This document shows, piece after piece, positions 12,947-24,130 of a stretch of DNA of 64,000 nucleotides. A program made the translations under genes and the position numbers. How positions within the stretch are numbered: position 1 is the first letter of the stretch; the number at the start of each line of letters is the position of its first letter. The notes beneath the pieces were generated by a model, which saw only the letters and a program-made list of their open reading frames with translations, was not told where the DNA came from and did no database searches. Source of the stretch: Silene latifolia (lineage: Eukaryota > Streptophyta > Magnoliopsida > Caryophyllales > Caryophyllaceae); NCBI RefSeq assembly GCF_048544455.1, contig NC_133526.1, positions 8,386,001 through 8,450,000 on the forward strand. Direction: 5' to 3'.

Positions 12947-13345
12947 CATAAATTAAAATTATCTTTCCTATATGATTGACTAGAGATGAGATGATGTATA
13001 TATGTTCTCAAGTTTAAAAATGTCTAAATTGCCTTATCACAAGTGTACCGAAAAAGTTGCATTGGAACTCCACATTTTGCATTTGAATTATTGTGCATTG
13101 AGCTTTGCACTACTTTATGTCCCATCTAGCTAATCCTACACCAAGCCGCCCCCTATGCCATCATTACCCTCATTTAACACTCCACCTCAACCTTTAACCA
13201 CTCCCTCCTTAATACTTCAACCGTCCATCAAACAAAACCCCCATGTAATAACCCCACTTTCCCATTTACCCACAACTCACTTCAAAATTCAAAATTATCT
13301 CAACCTCTTTCATCTTCCAAAACCGTCAAAACCATCACCCACAAA

Positions 13346-15361
13346 ATGGCTCCCAAAAAATCAACCAGAAGAGAACTTCAAAACCTTAGAAATACATTCA
13401 ACCCCAAATATATTGCCCAACAAAAAATGGCCACACAATCCGCTGCAAGTATTGAAAAATCTGACAAACCCACCCCGTCTCCTTCAAAGCCGCCAACAAA
13501 AACCGAATGTTGCACGAAAGAAATCCATGGTCACAAAGGAAGAGGTCGTGGTAGAGGAGGCCGTGGTGGTTTGAAACGAAGCCCACCAATCTCTTTGCTG
13601 TTGGACTCAAATGTCGATGTTGATTCTGAGGAAGACGAGCCCACGCTCAAACAAATAGCAAGCAACATTCAAAAAGACAAAGAAACTGATGATGATGTGA
13701 TTGTTGCTTCTATTGTTGAAGAAGAAAAGGAAACCGAGGTTGTTGGTGATGTTGTTGAGGAGGAAAAAGAAAAGGAATCAGAAAAGGTGAATGAGAAAGA
13801 TATTGAAAAGAACAATGAAATTGAAAAGAATGATGATAAGGAAGAAAAAATGAGTGAAAAAGATGAGGAAAAAGAAAAAGAGAGTGAAAAAGAAAAGGGA
13901 ACAGTGAGTGAGAAAGATGCTGAAAAAATTGATTCCCCAAATCAAAATTCAGGAAAAGAAATCCTTCATGAGGAGGAGATCATTCCAAACATTGAAACCA
14001 CCAATGCACCCCCCAATGAAGACACGGTAGCTGATGAATTTGACCCCCTTTCAACCGAAAAACCCAAAACAAAATCCCAAATCAAAATCACTGAACTATT
14101 TGGTGATGATGATGATATTATCACTGAAACCCCCATCAAATCAAAGGGAAAATCCAAGGCCGGTCTCAAAAGAAAGAAGGAATCAAAGCCGCAAACGGCT
14201 AAAAAGCCGAGGTACCAACGGAAGAAAGAGGTGGTCCTTCCAAAGGACGATGATGATGTTATTGAGGATAAAATTCCTCTCAATACATGCACGGAGTTGA
14301 TGATCACCACTCACGATGAGGCATTCAAAAACGAGGTTCTTGCTCATCTCAACTCTCTCGACCTTCCGGATGACACTCTCAAGCTATGTCACGACATACT
14401 TGCATGTTGCTTCCACAGTGGGAGACGTTACAAGAAAACATGGTATGATTCTTCTCCCGGCTTTTGCATTCTTCAAAGTCTATGTATGGTCGGGGTTGGT
14501 TAATCTCCTCGACAAATACTCCCCTGTTTACATGTCGGAGTTGATTCAGTTCTATGCAACAGTCAAGGTTGATGTTGCATCAGGAAATCTCTCGGCATTT
14601 ATAAACCAAAAACCCTTTTCCTTGACCATTGACCAACTTGCCTCTTATCTTGAGGTTGAAGCCGTGGGTCTTACCACCTTTCCTAAGACCACTTGGGGTG
14701 ATATTGATGAAGCTATGGCTAGTGAGGTCATGAGAACCCTTCGACCCGACAATGAAAATGGCACCACCAACATATATGCCTATGAACTTCAAGCCCCCCA
14801 CCGTTTCACCTTTAACCTTGTTCACCGAGCCATCTTACCAAGCAATAACAGTAGGGGACGATGTTCCCTCCTTGAAATGCTCCTCATTCACCACATTCAC
14901 AAACGCCGTCCCATCAACCTTCCCCAACTCATCTTCCACCGTATCAATGAGATTGCCCCCGACCTCCAAAAAGGGAAATTTGACAAGAAAACCGTGATCC
15001 CATATGGTATGTGGTTGTCCATTGTCTTCATGAAACGAAAGATTGTCATGAAAGGTAGCCCGTGATCGAAAAACTCGGTGATGACATGACCATGGGCTTG
15101 CTTTCTCAAATGACATTGGCTATCAACAATGGGAAGTTGACCCGCAAGTTCTCGGGTAGGGGTAAAAGCTCGGTGCAACAGTTGGTTCAACTGTTGAAAT
15201 GGGTAGTGTTCTCGGTAAGTTGGACAAGCTTATGAACATGGTGTCCAAATTGGTTGTGGACAATGAGACTCTTAAGGAAGATGTTGCTGAGCTCAAAACC
15301 TTGAATGAAGATCTTATTGAGCGTGTGCAAGCTCTTGGTGGTCATGTGTCCGATGATGAAT
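13346..15361 (+). pseudogene. Third, env-like ORF region of the copia element (fossil)
   Basis: A long reading region lies between RNase H and the polypurine tract, where SIRE-family elements keep their so-called env-like ORF. It begins MAPKKSTRRELQNLRNTF. It then has an RG-rich patch, a very acidic Glu/Lys/Asp tract, a basic KPRYQRKK cluster, and a globular part with SLTIDQLASYLEVEAVGL and RCSLLEMLLIHHIHKRRPIN. The globular part resembles the plant-transposon protein domain often annotated in such ORFs, which is recollection only. The end is predicted coiled coil. I see no clear signal peptide or membrane anchor, so an envelope role is unproven. The region is broken. Confidence 0.7.
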
Positions 15362-15749
15362 AAGGCATCCGTACCTACCCTTGCCCTCCTATCCTTTTGG
15401 CTCTTTGTTTTTAATTCTTATGCAAACTATGGGCTGTTTCTTTTCTCTTATTTTGAACATTTGTCTTTGGTTTAATTATGTACTACTTGAACATGTTTAT
15501 GTCCTTCTCTTGATGATGTCAAGAGGGGGAAGTAGTTAAATTATGTGTTTATGTGTTAACTAACAACTCTTCGGCTAACGTTCACCGTGAATTTGTCTTA
15601 GCTATGATGATTAGATGTTCTACTTAGGCCAAGCATGTTGAAACCCATTCACCTTGATCATGTTTAATTGATGTTCTTATTATTTGGTTCAAAGACCGAC
15701 TCACCATGGGCTTAGGGGGAACTTCACACATATTTAAAACTTGCCATCA

Positions 15750-15763
15750 TCAAAGGGGGAATT
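15750..15763 (+). other. Polypurine tract of the copia element
   Basis: CAAAGGGGGAATT lies directly before the TGTTAGA start of the 3' LTR and is the expected plus-strand priming site. Confidence 0.85.
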
Positions 15764-17160
15764 TGTTAGAACACACTTGGTTGATGATGCCAAGTTTCAT
15801 TATGATTTAATTGTTTGCCTCTTAGTTAAATGTTTAGCAAGTTGAAGCATCCCATGATTGTTCAAAGAAGTTCAAGATGATCAAGATGAAGGACAAGTCA
15901 AGCATGCCCATAGTCTAGAACAAATGTTGTAAACGAGGTAGTTCAACATATTTCTTTTACGCATAAGTTATGGCAAAACCGTGCAACAGTTCCCGAGATC
16001 ACTGTTGCACCATGGTTTCGATACTAACGAATGGAGAATTTTCGGAAAATTTACAAGTGTTTGAAATTCCTTAAAAGCTTTTATATGTTCAAGAGGATCA
16101 TTATTTCAAAAACAAGAACAAAAAGAACAAAAGAATATGCTTGCACAATAATTTAAAAGATGTCAATCCCATTTGTGCAAGTTGCCTTTCATGCTAAAAA
16201 TGGGTCTTATGCTTTTTCCATTTGTGGCAAAATTGTGAGTTCCCATATTTTATGGGAAACACTCCTTCTCTTTGGAAAAACGCAGCCCCTTGAGCCTCTC
16301 AAACCTGATTGTTCTTTTATATTTTTTAAATGAAAATGCATGCTACTAACTTGTGGATATTAGATTAAAGTAGTGTTAAGAACCTTCTTTTACACACTAC
16401 CTTTCTCTATAAATAGCCACTTCATTTTTCATTTATTGTAAGACTTTGAAAGAGCATTCATTGTAAACACTTTGCAAATCTTTTCAAAGATTAAAAGCTT
16501 TGTTCTTCAATCATTTGCAAAACCGTTTTTTTTTCAAAAGTCTTCAATTGTTTTTCAAAGTCAGAAAATCTCCAAATATCGGTTCGCTTAATCACAGCAT
16601 AAACGAATATGTTCAATGATCCTCGTGTTTAGGTCTTAATTGTAATCTCCATGTTCTTAAGTGAACCACCGAGATTCGACTCGTAAAACCGTTGAGATAG
16701 AACCTTAAGTCTTGAAGCGGAGTAGCTTTGAGCAAGAGAAAGTCTTGAAGCGGAGTAGCTTTAAGCAATTGCAACCGGAGTAGGTTGGCGAGTTGTTTCA
16801 TTGTAATGGTTTAGTTAAGTTTGAGTAAATTTCTAAACAAGCAATAAAATAACGATTGGACGTAGGCTCCGGAGTAGGAGCTGAACCAATTTTTAAACAT
16901 CGTCTTGTTTGTTTATTTACTTTCACGTTCTCTTATCATTCTTCTTTTACACGTTAATCTCGCCCTCGTCTTTGTCAACATCTCTCATCTTGTTGCATAG
17001 ACTGCACCGTTTGTGAACTTACAATCCATTAAGTTTCTCAAACTCGTATCAATAGATCTTACTTGTGTTAGTCATTAACCAGGTAAGAGAGAAAATTTTT
17101 AAAAGGTACACCTAATTCACCCCCTCCCCCTCTTAGGTGTTTATCGTTCTTAACTCTTCA
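15764..17160 (+). repeat. 3' LTR of the copia element
   Basis: The LTR is 1397 bp with the same termini as the 5' copy and a TATAAATA box at 16408-16415. It is followed at once by the GTGCT target duplication. Confidence 0.92.
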
Positions 17161-17551
17161 GTGCTCAATTCCTAGCATCCTAAGCTCTTCTTGGCATCCT
17201 AAGCTTTCATGGCATCCTAAGTTTGACCTTAATAAGGACCTTGAAGTTGGGCTTGACTTTGATTGTTGGCAACATTTGTAATTCTCATTTCAATCCAACA
17301 ATTCTTCATGCAAACACCCAATCCAATGCTCCATGCTTAGTCCAATGTTTGGCTTTGTTTATCTTAGTGAACTTGGTGTACAAAATCATAGGAAAAAGCC
17401 TCTAAATGCTTATATTCCTACAAAACCGTAACAAACACAACAATACACCTAGAACACAAAATTAGCTCAAAAGTATACTAATTAAAGTATGATAATCAAT
17501 AGAAACCGAGCTAAAATGAGGGGTAAAAGTATATATAAAATGAACATATCA

Positions 17552-17578
17552 AACTCCCCCAAGCTAAACCCTTGCTTG
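17552..17578 (-). other. Polypurine tract of the gypsy-like element
   Basis: On the minus strand the sequence GCTTGGGGGAGTT directly precedes the TGATATG start of the 3' LTR. It is preceded by GAGGACAAGCAAGGG. The G-rich run abutting an LTR is the expected plus-strand primer, and the GAGGACAAGCA lead-in is common in plant Ty3/gypsy elements. Confidence 0.65.
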
Positions 17579-18382
17579 TCCTCAAGCAAGAAACCAAATC
17601 CATCAATTGCTATATCCTAAACAAGCTAAGCATAACGATTTAAAAACCCGAAACAACATGGGCAAGGAATAAAGCAAGACATGGATGAGATTTACACGAC
17701 GGCGTAGCATAGAAAACTTTGAATGAACCTTTGAGCTCTTGCATGATCTTTTGACTTTTGGACTCTCACGCACTCAAACTCTTTTATATGTGAAAGGACA
17801 ATTTTTGTGAGTGAACACTCAACTATCCTCAACTTATAACAATGTGCCCGCAATCTAATATGGTAAACATGTCAAAACTAGTAAGCAAGGATAATCATAT
17901 GTAAGCATGATAAAGAAGCCAAATGGGTAGGAAGAAGGCAATAATATAATGGGTAAGAAGGGGGAACAAATGAATTATGGTAATGTGGAGCTAAGTCAAG
18001 CTAGCAACTACCAAATTGTAAAGGTGCTCAATCCTATTTCTAACCCAATTTTGCAATGCAAACCATGAGAAAATCCTCCAAAATATATGAATAATGCATG
18101 AGAATTTCTCACATCAACTTCTTCTTCTCTTTTTCCTTTTTTTTTTCTTTTTCAATTTATTCATCTCTTTTTTTTCATTTTCTTTCATGCTTATTCATTT
18201 CTTTTTCTTCTTGATTTTTTTCAATTCAATTCATCATCACTTTTTCTTCTTTTCTTTCTTGAGCATTAAGACCAAGCTCACATGATTGTCCAAACTTTGA
18301 AATAAATCTCAATTGAGCACCCGAACAAGGACAAACAAAGCTACTAGCTCAACAAGGGTAGGAAATTTATTTATCCCAATTG
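17579..18382 (-). other. Internal remnant of the gypsy-like element
   Basis: This is non-coding internal sequence between the polypurine tract and the short LTR piece. It carries a pyrimidine-rich, T/C-dominated stretch at about 18115-18265 that gives spurious Phe-rich reading frames. No domain was recognised. Confidence 0.55.
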
Positions 18383-18612
18383 TCCAATGCTCCATGCTTA
18401 GTCCAATGTTTGGCTTTGTTTATCTTAGTGAACTTGGTGTACAAAATCATAGGAAAAAGCCTCTAAATGCTTATATTCCTACAAAACCGTAACAAACACA
18501 ACAATACACCTAGAACACAAAATTAGCTCAAAAGTATACTAATTAAAGTATGATAATCAATAGAAACCGAGCTAAAATGAGGGGTAAAAGTATATATAAA
18601 ATGAACATATCA
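18383..18612 (-). repeat. 230-bp LTR piece identical to the end of the complete LTR
   Basis: This block matches 17322-17551 with no difference that I could see. It starts, in element orientation, with the same TGATATG terminus and abuts the ATACC target duplication. Confidence 0.8.
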
Positions 18613-19212
18613 ATACCCATCTTACGATATTAGTGTCAACCATAGACCGGGTCCTAGAGAAACTCTCGTCCATGACTAGGTTGTCCTACTACACATGTTT
18701 AGTCTAATCCAATTCCGTGCCTCTCGACTTATAGAATGAATTAACAAACTTAATCTACAATTACGGCCAATAACCAAAGATTAAACGTTGTGGCGCAAAC
18801 ATGTGATAGAAACAATTATACAATATTAACTTATCCTCATTTTGACATTTACATATTACTTAATCATGCATGGCTTCATTTATTCCCTAGACAAATGTAA
18901 CTACTCAAACATGATGAAAAATGTAAATTACACTAATGATAATTAAAATGATAAACATAATGGAAATGTAAATAGAAATTACCTTGCAATATGGAAATGA
19001 ACTAAAAATGGAAGAACAATGCTTGTAATGAAATAACTTGAAATGAAACTTTGGAATATAACTTGAATGTAAATTGTATTGAAATGTTTATAACATAAAG
19101 TAAATCTAAACTAAGCTAAGTTAAAAACTAAACTAATCTAACTACTAAACTTAGAGAGAATTATGAGAAATTGTGTATGTAAATGGTGTCCAATGCTTCG
19201 AGTCAAGTCCCC

Positions 19213-19294
19213 TTTATATAGGAGTAGGGTGTGTAACGTAAACAAGTGATAAACACACGTCCCCGATCAGAGACACCAAACCCCGATCGGGGTT
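19213..19294 (-). promoter_or_regulatory. Solo-LTR promoter with the same GATC palindrome
   Basis: A TATATAAA box (minus strand, 19220-19213) has AACCCCGATCGGGGTT at 19279-19294 and a degenerate copy, CCCCGATCAG, at 19261-19270 upstream of it. This is the same arrangement as in the nested LTR of the related element, so the motif is conserved within the family. Confidence 0.5.
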
Positions 19295-19772
19295 GCCAAG
19301 TCCCGGGTATTTCTTCTTAAATGCTCCATTAATCTCTTGAGGAATCCAATGCTTTTGCATAAATTGCCTCTTTAACATCCGATTAAATTCTAAATTGGTA
19401 TCTTAGGGAGCATATCTATGGGTGAGAATTCAAGGCATTTTGTTGACTTGTGATTTATGGGCTTGACTTTGCATTTGTATTTGTTGCACATCAACATTTT
19501 GGTCCATCATTTTGGCATTGTTAGTCCATGTAACTCCTCCATGCTAGTCCATTCTCTTCCTTAGTTTAGCTACTTAGCTCATGCTTCTAGTACTCGCAAA
19601 TGTTGTAGAATTAAGCTCCAAAAAGCTTATGTACCTACAAAACATGACAAAACATACAAATGGAACTAGAAAGTAAATATTAGCTCATTAATACTAAAGT
19701 TAGTGCATAATACATATAAAATGGAGCTAAATATTGGGGTAAAAATGTATATAATTTGGACCTATCACACCC

Positions 19773-22051
19773 TGCTAATCTTTTGTTGAATTTTTCCTCA
19801 AGGTATGCGAAGGTGGTCTTTGGCACTCGACCATTTATAGTCGGCATCCCCAAGTAACTTCCTAAGTCATTTGTAGATTCGAAGCCGAGAATATTTTTAA
19901 TATCCTCCATAGGCGAGGTGTCTGTATTTGCAGAGAAAAATATCTTCAATTTTGCAACACTTACTTTTTCACCCGATGCTCGACAAAAATTATCCAGTAC
20001 ATATTTAATAACATATGTCTGATCAGCTCGAGCCTCCGCAAAAAGGACCATATCATCACCGAAAAAAGATTAGATATTTTAGATCCATTCTTACACACAG
20101 GGAGCGGTAACCAATCCATACCTCGAACTCTAACATCGATGGCTTGTTGGAGTTTCTCGAGACACATAACGAATAAATAAGAAGATAACGGATCCCCTTG
20201 TCGAACTCCCCTTGTAGGTTTGAACTTCTCAGTTGGTTCGCCGTTCCACAAGATTTGCATAGACGGAGTGGTTACACATTCCATTACGGTGTCAATCATT
20301 AAACTCGGGAATTGCATGTCTTTTAGCGTGTCTTCGATAAAACTCCATTTAAGACGATCGTATGCTTTTTCTAAGTCAGTTTTGATAGCCATGTATCCGG
20401 TCTTGCCTTTCTTTTTCCGCATATAGTATGAATAGCTTCTTAAAAGACGACAATATTATCCGTTATCTGTCGACCTGGGACAAAGCCACTTTGATTCTTA
20501 GAAATCAGCCATGGAAGGACCTTTTTAATGCGATTTGAGATAGTCTTGCTAATGATTTTGTATGCTACATTGCATAAACTTATGGGGCGGAATTGTGATA
20601 TGTGCTCAGGACCAATAATTTTTGGAATCAAGATGATGTGAGTGTCGTTTAACCCTTCAGGTATACCTTTACCTTCCAACGCCTTAATTACCATTGCATA
20701 CACATCTTGCTTAATAATTGACCACTGTTGTTGATAGAAGAGTGCTTAAAATCCATCGAGACCGGGGGCTTTAAGAGAGCCCATATGGAAAAAAATATTA
20801 TCTATTTCTGCAGTTGAATAATATCTATTTAACCAATCCCAGTGCTCATTGCTAAAGGCTTGAAACATATCATAAGGGACATCTGCTTCCACCATATTAT
20901 GCGTATCATCAGTGTATAATTTTTTGTAATAATCGACAACCAATTGCTTAACATCAGCTCGATTCTCAATCCATATACCCTCATCATTTTTTAATGAGTT
21001 TATACGATTACGCCATCTACGGACAAGTGTACTAACCTGAATATAAGAGGTATTTCGATCTCCATCCCTGATAAATTCCACGCGAGATTTTTGGCACCAA
21101 AGAATTTCCTCACGCTCAAGGATGTCGTCAAGTTCATTCCTTAATGTCGCTTCTAATTTAATCAGATGACCTTGTCGATGATTAGAGAGTTCCCTCTGGC
21201 ATCCACCAATACGAGCAAACATCTCTCTTTTCTTTCGAAAAATGTTGCCAAAAACGTCCTCATTCCAATGATGTAGTTTGTTCGATAATTCAGCTAATTG
21301 GGAGACCAAATCACTACTATTTGGCCAATTCGAAGCAATAAAACCAGAGAAATTTTCATGCGTCATCCAGGCAGCTTGGAAACGGAAAGGACGTTGAACT
21401 GAATTTAAGGATGCAAATCCATTGGGGGAAACAAGAAAAGGACAATGATCAGATTGAAAGGCCGGGAGATGGCATACACTAGCATCGCTAAACATCATAC
21501 TCCATTCACTGTTGCATAAGGCTCTATCAAGACGAGTGCTTTGACGAGTTGCCTCCGAGTTTACGAGCCCATATATGAGCGGGACCTGAAAACTCGACTT
21601 CAATAAGCTGACAATTCTCTATCCAATTATTAAACAAATCGCATCTACGAGCCATATTATGGTCGCCTCCATGGCGTTCTGCTAGGGACCGTGTCTCATT
21701 ATAATCTCCAGCTAATAACCAAGGATGATTATTGGCGTGCGCGAAGTTCTCTAATTCTGCCCAGAGTTCAGTTCGATTGCTCGAGTTTGGACTGACGTAA
21801 ACAGCAGAAAAGAACCAAGGCAGCTCTCCATTGCGTGATACCTCAATCGTAATATACTGTGAATGCTCTTTGACAGGGGTTATGGTTACAAATTCTGATC
21901 TCCAATAAAACCAAATGCCCCCGCTAAAACCATTAGCATCCACTCTAGAATGACCTTTGTACCCTATGATCCTCTGTATTTTTTGAGCGTGGTCACCATT
22001 CATATGGGTCTCTACTAGAGCGATGATGAAGGGTTTATAAGTTCTAACCAC
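19773..22051 (-). pseudogene. LINE ORF2 5' part: endonuclease and reverse transcriptase
   Basis: Read on the minus strand, the AP-type endonuclease comes first (about 22051-21440: IIALVETHMNG, WLLAGDYNETRS, and the SDH signature in QSDHCPFLV). A linker with coiled-coil character and the SLKAPGLDGF motif near 20750 follow. The reverse transcriptase has DTHIILIPKIIGPEHISQFR, RPISLCNVAYKIISK, NQSGFVPGRQITDNI, KAYDRLKWSFIEDTLK and RGVRQGDPLSSYLF. The catalytic box reads F-G-D-D, instead of the usual FADD, near 20060. Frames change or stop at several points: between endonuclease and linker, before the RT, after NIVVF, and at the catalytic box. The protein is therefore dead. Confidence 0.88.
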
Positions 22052-22659
22052 CTCTTTGAGTGCATTGATTTTATTCTTATTACCGGTCCCCTATATATTC
22101 CAAACCATACAGGTAACTAGGGACAAATTGGGCGATAGTGCAGGGATTCTGTCCGACATATTAAAAGGGGCGTAAAGTAAGTGCGTTAGATATGATCGAC
22201 TTACAAGTGACAAAACTTGATTGATGTTCCAACTTCCATGGTATCAACATCTCCATTCGGAGAATCGGTGGGTCCTCCTGGATTGTGCTGAAGCTGATAT
22301 CCATTATCGGACTCTCCGGTACCATCACCCCCATATAAGGTGCGATGGTATCCTTCCATACTGACCTCATACGATTGTTTGTGTCGAGGGTATCATTTCG
22401 AACTGTGGAAGTTGGGGGAGGTAACGGATTTGTGGTAATTTGAGCTCCAAGTATGGTATGTGGGGGTCCATGGTGATCGACTGTTAGTGAAGCAAGTGTT
22501 ATGTTTTTTTGGAACGTCGTAACAGAGGGTGCAGTAATAATAGGAGTAGGGTTGGATTGTGGGTTGGATTTAGGTAAGTTTGTGATATCTTGTACGTAGA
22601 ATATTATGGTTATTATTATCAGAAATAATAATATTATTCTTGGTAGGATTCTTATTCTT

Positions 22660-23937
22660 TTAGGAGGATTGAGAAAACAATTTATTAGCTTGTTTATTGA
22701 AGGAAGTAATTCTTTTGTTGATTATGGAATTATTTTTCGCAATCTTTTTGGAATTAAACTGCATATTCTCATTGGACGAATTAGGAAATTGAATACCAGG
22801 AATATTCTCTGGATTATTCAAAATATCAAACCGTGACCCCTGTTTCGCTTGATTGCTGGCGAAGTTGAAGACCGTTTTGTTATTATCGGGTTGTCCTGGA
22901 GCCGGAGCTAGCTTATCAGGGGTGTTAACCGACTCCTCCTCGGAGATTTGGTAACCATCATCCAATTACCGAAATCGTCCATCTCTTCAGGTCGGAGGCC
23001 TGCCTCTAAAGAATTAGCATTTACTTGAGCATCAACAGTAACCTGTTGCACATCCATTGACTGGTTTATGTCTGCTAAATTGCCCGTATCCTCTTTGTGA
23101 CATGCTTCTGAGTTATGACCTAGCTTACCACATTTGAAACAAATCATTTTCAAACCTTCATATATATTGAATACAATAGATTTTGCCATGTAAACGAAAC
23201 TTCGATAACAAAGGCTTGGAGATATCAACTTCGACACTTATTCGCGTAAACTGACCCCTTTGTGCTGAGGCAGTATTTCTATCTATCCGTATGACTTCTC
23301 TAATCTTCGATCCTACCTTTCTAAGAAAAGACTCATTGAAATATTCGACGGGAAGGTTTGGAATTCGAACCCACGCAGTTAAAAACTTGATATTATCCTC
23401 AGACGTCACAAAATTCGGAATCCACTTTCGAATCGTTAAGTAAGGGTCATCTATCATCCATGGCCCCTGAGTGATAACATGTTCATAGTCTTCCCTTGAT
23501 GTAAAGCGAGCAACATAGTATGGACTAGTTAGATCAGTAAGGGTTAATTTCCCTTTAATCGACCATTTTGCCTGCAACTTTCTCATGAGCGAGAGATACC
23601 CTATGTTCTTATCGAACATTTTAATGATTAGGGATCGTCTCCAAGGCTGACGCGGCTTTTCTTTCTCTTCCTTGGTGAGAATAATGCGTGGACAAATAGC
23701 GTCATCTTCATCAGGGTTTGCATCCCCATCGTCATCAGAGTCAAGATCAATATCATCCAGAGAAATGTCGTTCAAAAGATCCGAATCTGACCCGAACCCT
23801 TGAACTGTCTCCCTATACGAGAGGTTTTGTATTTTGGAATTGTCTTGAATATTAGATGGTGGGTAATTAATGATAGTGCAGGTAGTATTTGGATTCAGAA
23901 TGATTGAAGGTGTATTGATAAATTCACTTAAATGCAT
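22660..23937 (-). pseudogene. LINE ORF1: DUF4283-like nucleic-acid-binding protein
   Basis: ORF1 starts at the ATG at 23937 with an acidic N-terminal region (SDSDDDGDANPDEDDA-like). A DUF4283-type domain follows (QPWRRSLIIKMFDKNIGYLS; ARFTSREDYEHVITQGPWMI; LTAWVRIPNLPVEYFNESFL). A CCHC knuckle, CFKCGKLGHNSEACH, lies near 23140-23097. The tail down to about 22660 is Asn-rich. There are at least two frame shifts, near the end of the DUF4283 domain and again near 22960. DUF4283 with a zinc knuckle is the normal ORF1 of plant L1 elements and would coat the LINE RNA. Confidence 0.82.
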
Positions 23938-24130
23938 GGTTTTTCGTTTCGAATTTTTTGTGATTGATGAAGGAGAGGTATCAATTCCATTGGGTGATAG
24001 AGGAGGATCCGGGGGAGCGGTTGATTCGTTGTGGTCTCCGGCGGGAGACTATTGGCAGTGGTAGTCATTCAAAAAGGAGAAATTGTATCTCTCTAGAAAT
24101 TTGTCGTAAGATTTCATAATATTAATTGAT

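Larger units (their letters stand above)
5894..17160 (+). mobile_element. Ty1/copia retrotransposon, SIRE-like lineage (fossil), 11.3 kb
   Basis: This is a structurally complete element: 5' LTR (5894-7295), primer-binding site, gag, pol, a third env-like ORF, polypurine tract and 3' LTR (15764-17160). It is flanked by the exact 5-bp duplication GTGCT (5889-5893 and 17161-17165). The pol order, protease-integrase-RT-RNase H, is copia. The long LTRs of about 1.4 kb, long coiled-coil gag and large ORF after pol point to the SIRE/Maximus lineage. The two LTRs differ by roughly a dozen substitutions and about ten small indels, or about 98% identity, so the insertion is young. The coding part is broken in several places, on the order of six, so the copy is not autonomous. 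Confidence 0.92.
4735..17551 (-). repeat. Complete LTR of the reduced gypsy-like element (split by copia)
   Basis: This is the 3' LTR in element orientation, in two blocks, 17551-17166 and 5893-4735. It begins TGATATG and ends CCTATCA. A TATAAATA box is read on the minus strand at 5746-5739. Two perfect palindromes lie directly upstream of it at 5783-5819. It is homologous along its length to the outer solo LTR. For example, both share the tract beginning ATTAGTGTCAACCATAGACC, seen at about 5047 and 18632. Confidence 0.7.
4735..18612 (-). mobile_element. Reduced LTR retrotransposon, probably Ty3/gypsy (fossil), interrupted by a copia element
   Basis: The parts, read on the minus strand, are: a 230-bp LTR piece (18612-18383), about 830 bp of internal remnant (18382-17552) ending in a polypurine tract, and a complete LTR of about 1545 bp (17551-17166 plus 5893-4735, split by the copia element). 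The flanking duplications are ACACC (4730-4734) and ATACC (18613-18617), with one mismatch. The element's start, TGATATG, is present at both 18612 and 17551. No gag or pol coding remains, so it is heavily reduced. The two LTR pieces are identical by eye over the shared 230 bp, which points to a recent insertion. Confidence 0.75.
4443..19767 (-). mobile_element. Solo LTR, probably Ty3/gypsy-like (fossil), interrupted by a nested element
   Basis: This LTR occupies 4443-4734 and 18613-19767 and is about 1.45 kb once the nested insertion is set aside. It is bounded by an exact 5-bp duplication, CACCC (4438-4442 and 19768-19772). Its ends are short inverted repeats of the TGATAGG / CCTATCA type. 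There is no internal region, so it is a solo LTR. Orientation is set by a TATATAAA box read on the minus strand at 19220-19213, with a GATC-centred palindrome just upstream of it. The sequence is clearly related to the LTR of the element nested inside it. The family assignment rests on that relative's polypurine tract and is inferred. Confidence 0.75.
2599..24116 (-). mobile_element. L1-type LINE, split by a 15.3-kb nested insertion
   Basis: Two blocks, 2599-4442 and 19773-24116, together form one minus-strand LINE of about 6.2 kb. The order is ORF1 (DUF4283-like, CCHC knuckle), then ORF2 (AP endonuclease, reverse transcriptase, zf-RVT, RNase H), then a 13-nt poly(A), seen as the T run at 2598-2610. 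The protein reads directly across the insertion point: a FNKRLAG end on the right joins GWQTKYLLLAGR on the left, and the CACCC target is duplicated at 4438-4442 and 19768-19772. A diverged target duplication may flank the LINE: TAATAAATTGAT at 2587-2598 against TAATATTAATTGAT at 24117-24130. The element is near full length but inactive, with several frame breaks in both ORFs. Confidence 0.9.

Noticed and set aside
18094-18285. Phe/Ser-rich 63-codon frame that could be a membrane peptide
   Set aside because: It comes from a pyrimidine-rich tract in the remnant of an LTR element.
22606-22836. 76-codon Ile/Asn-rich plus-strand frame
   Set aside because: It lies antisense to the Asn-rich tail of LINE ORF1.
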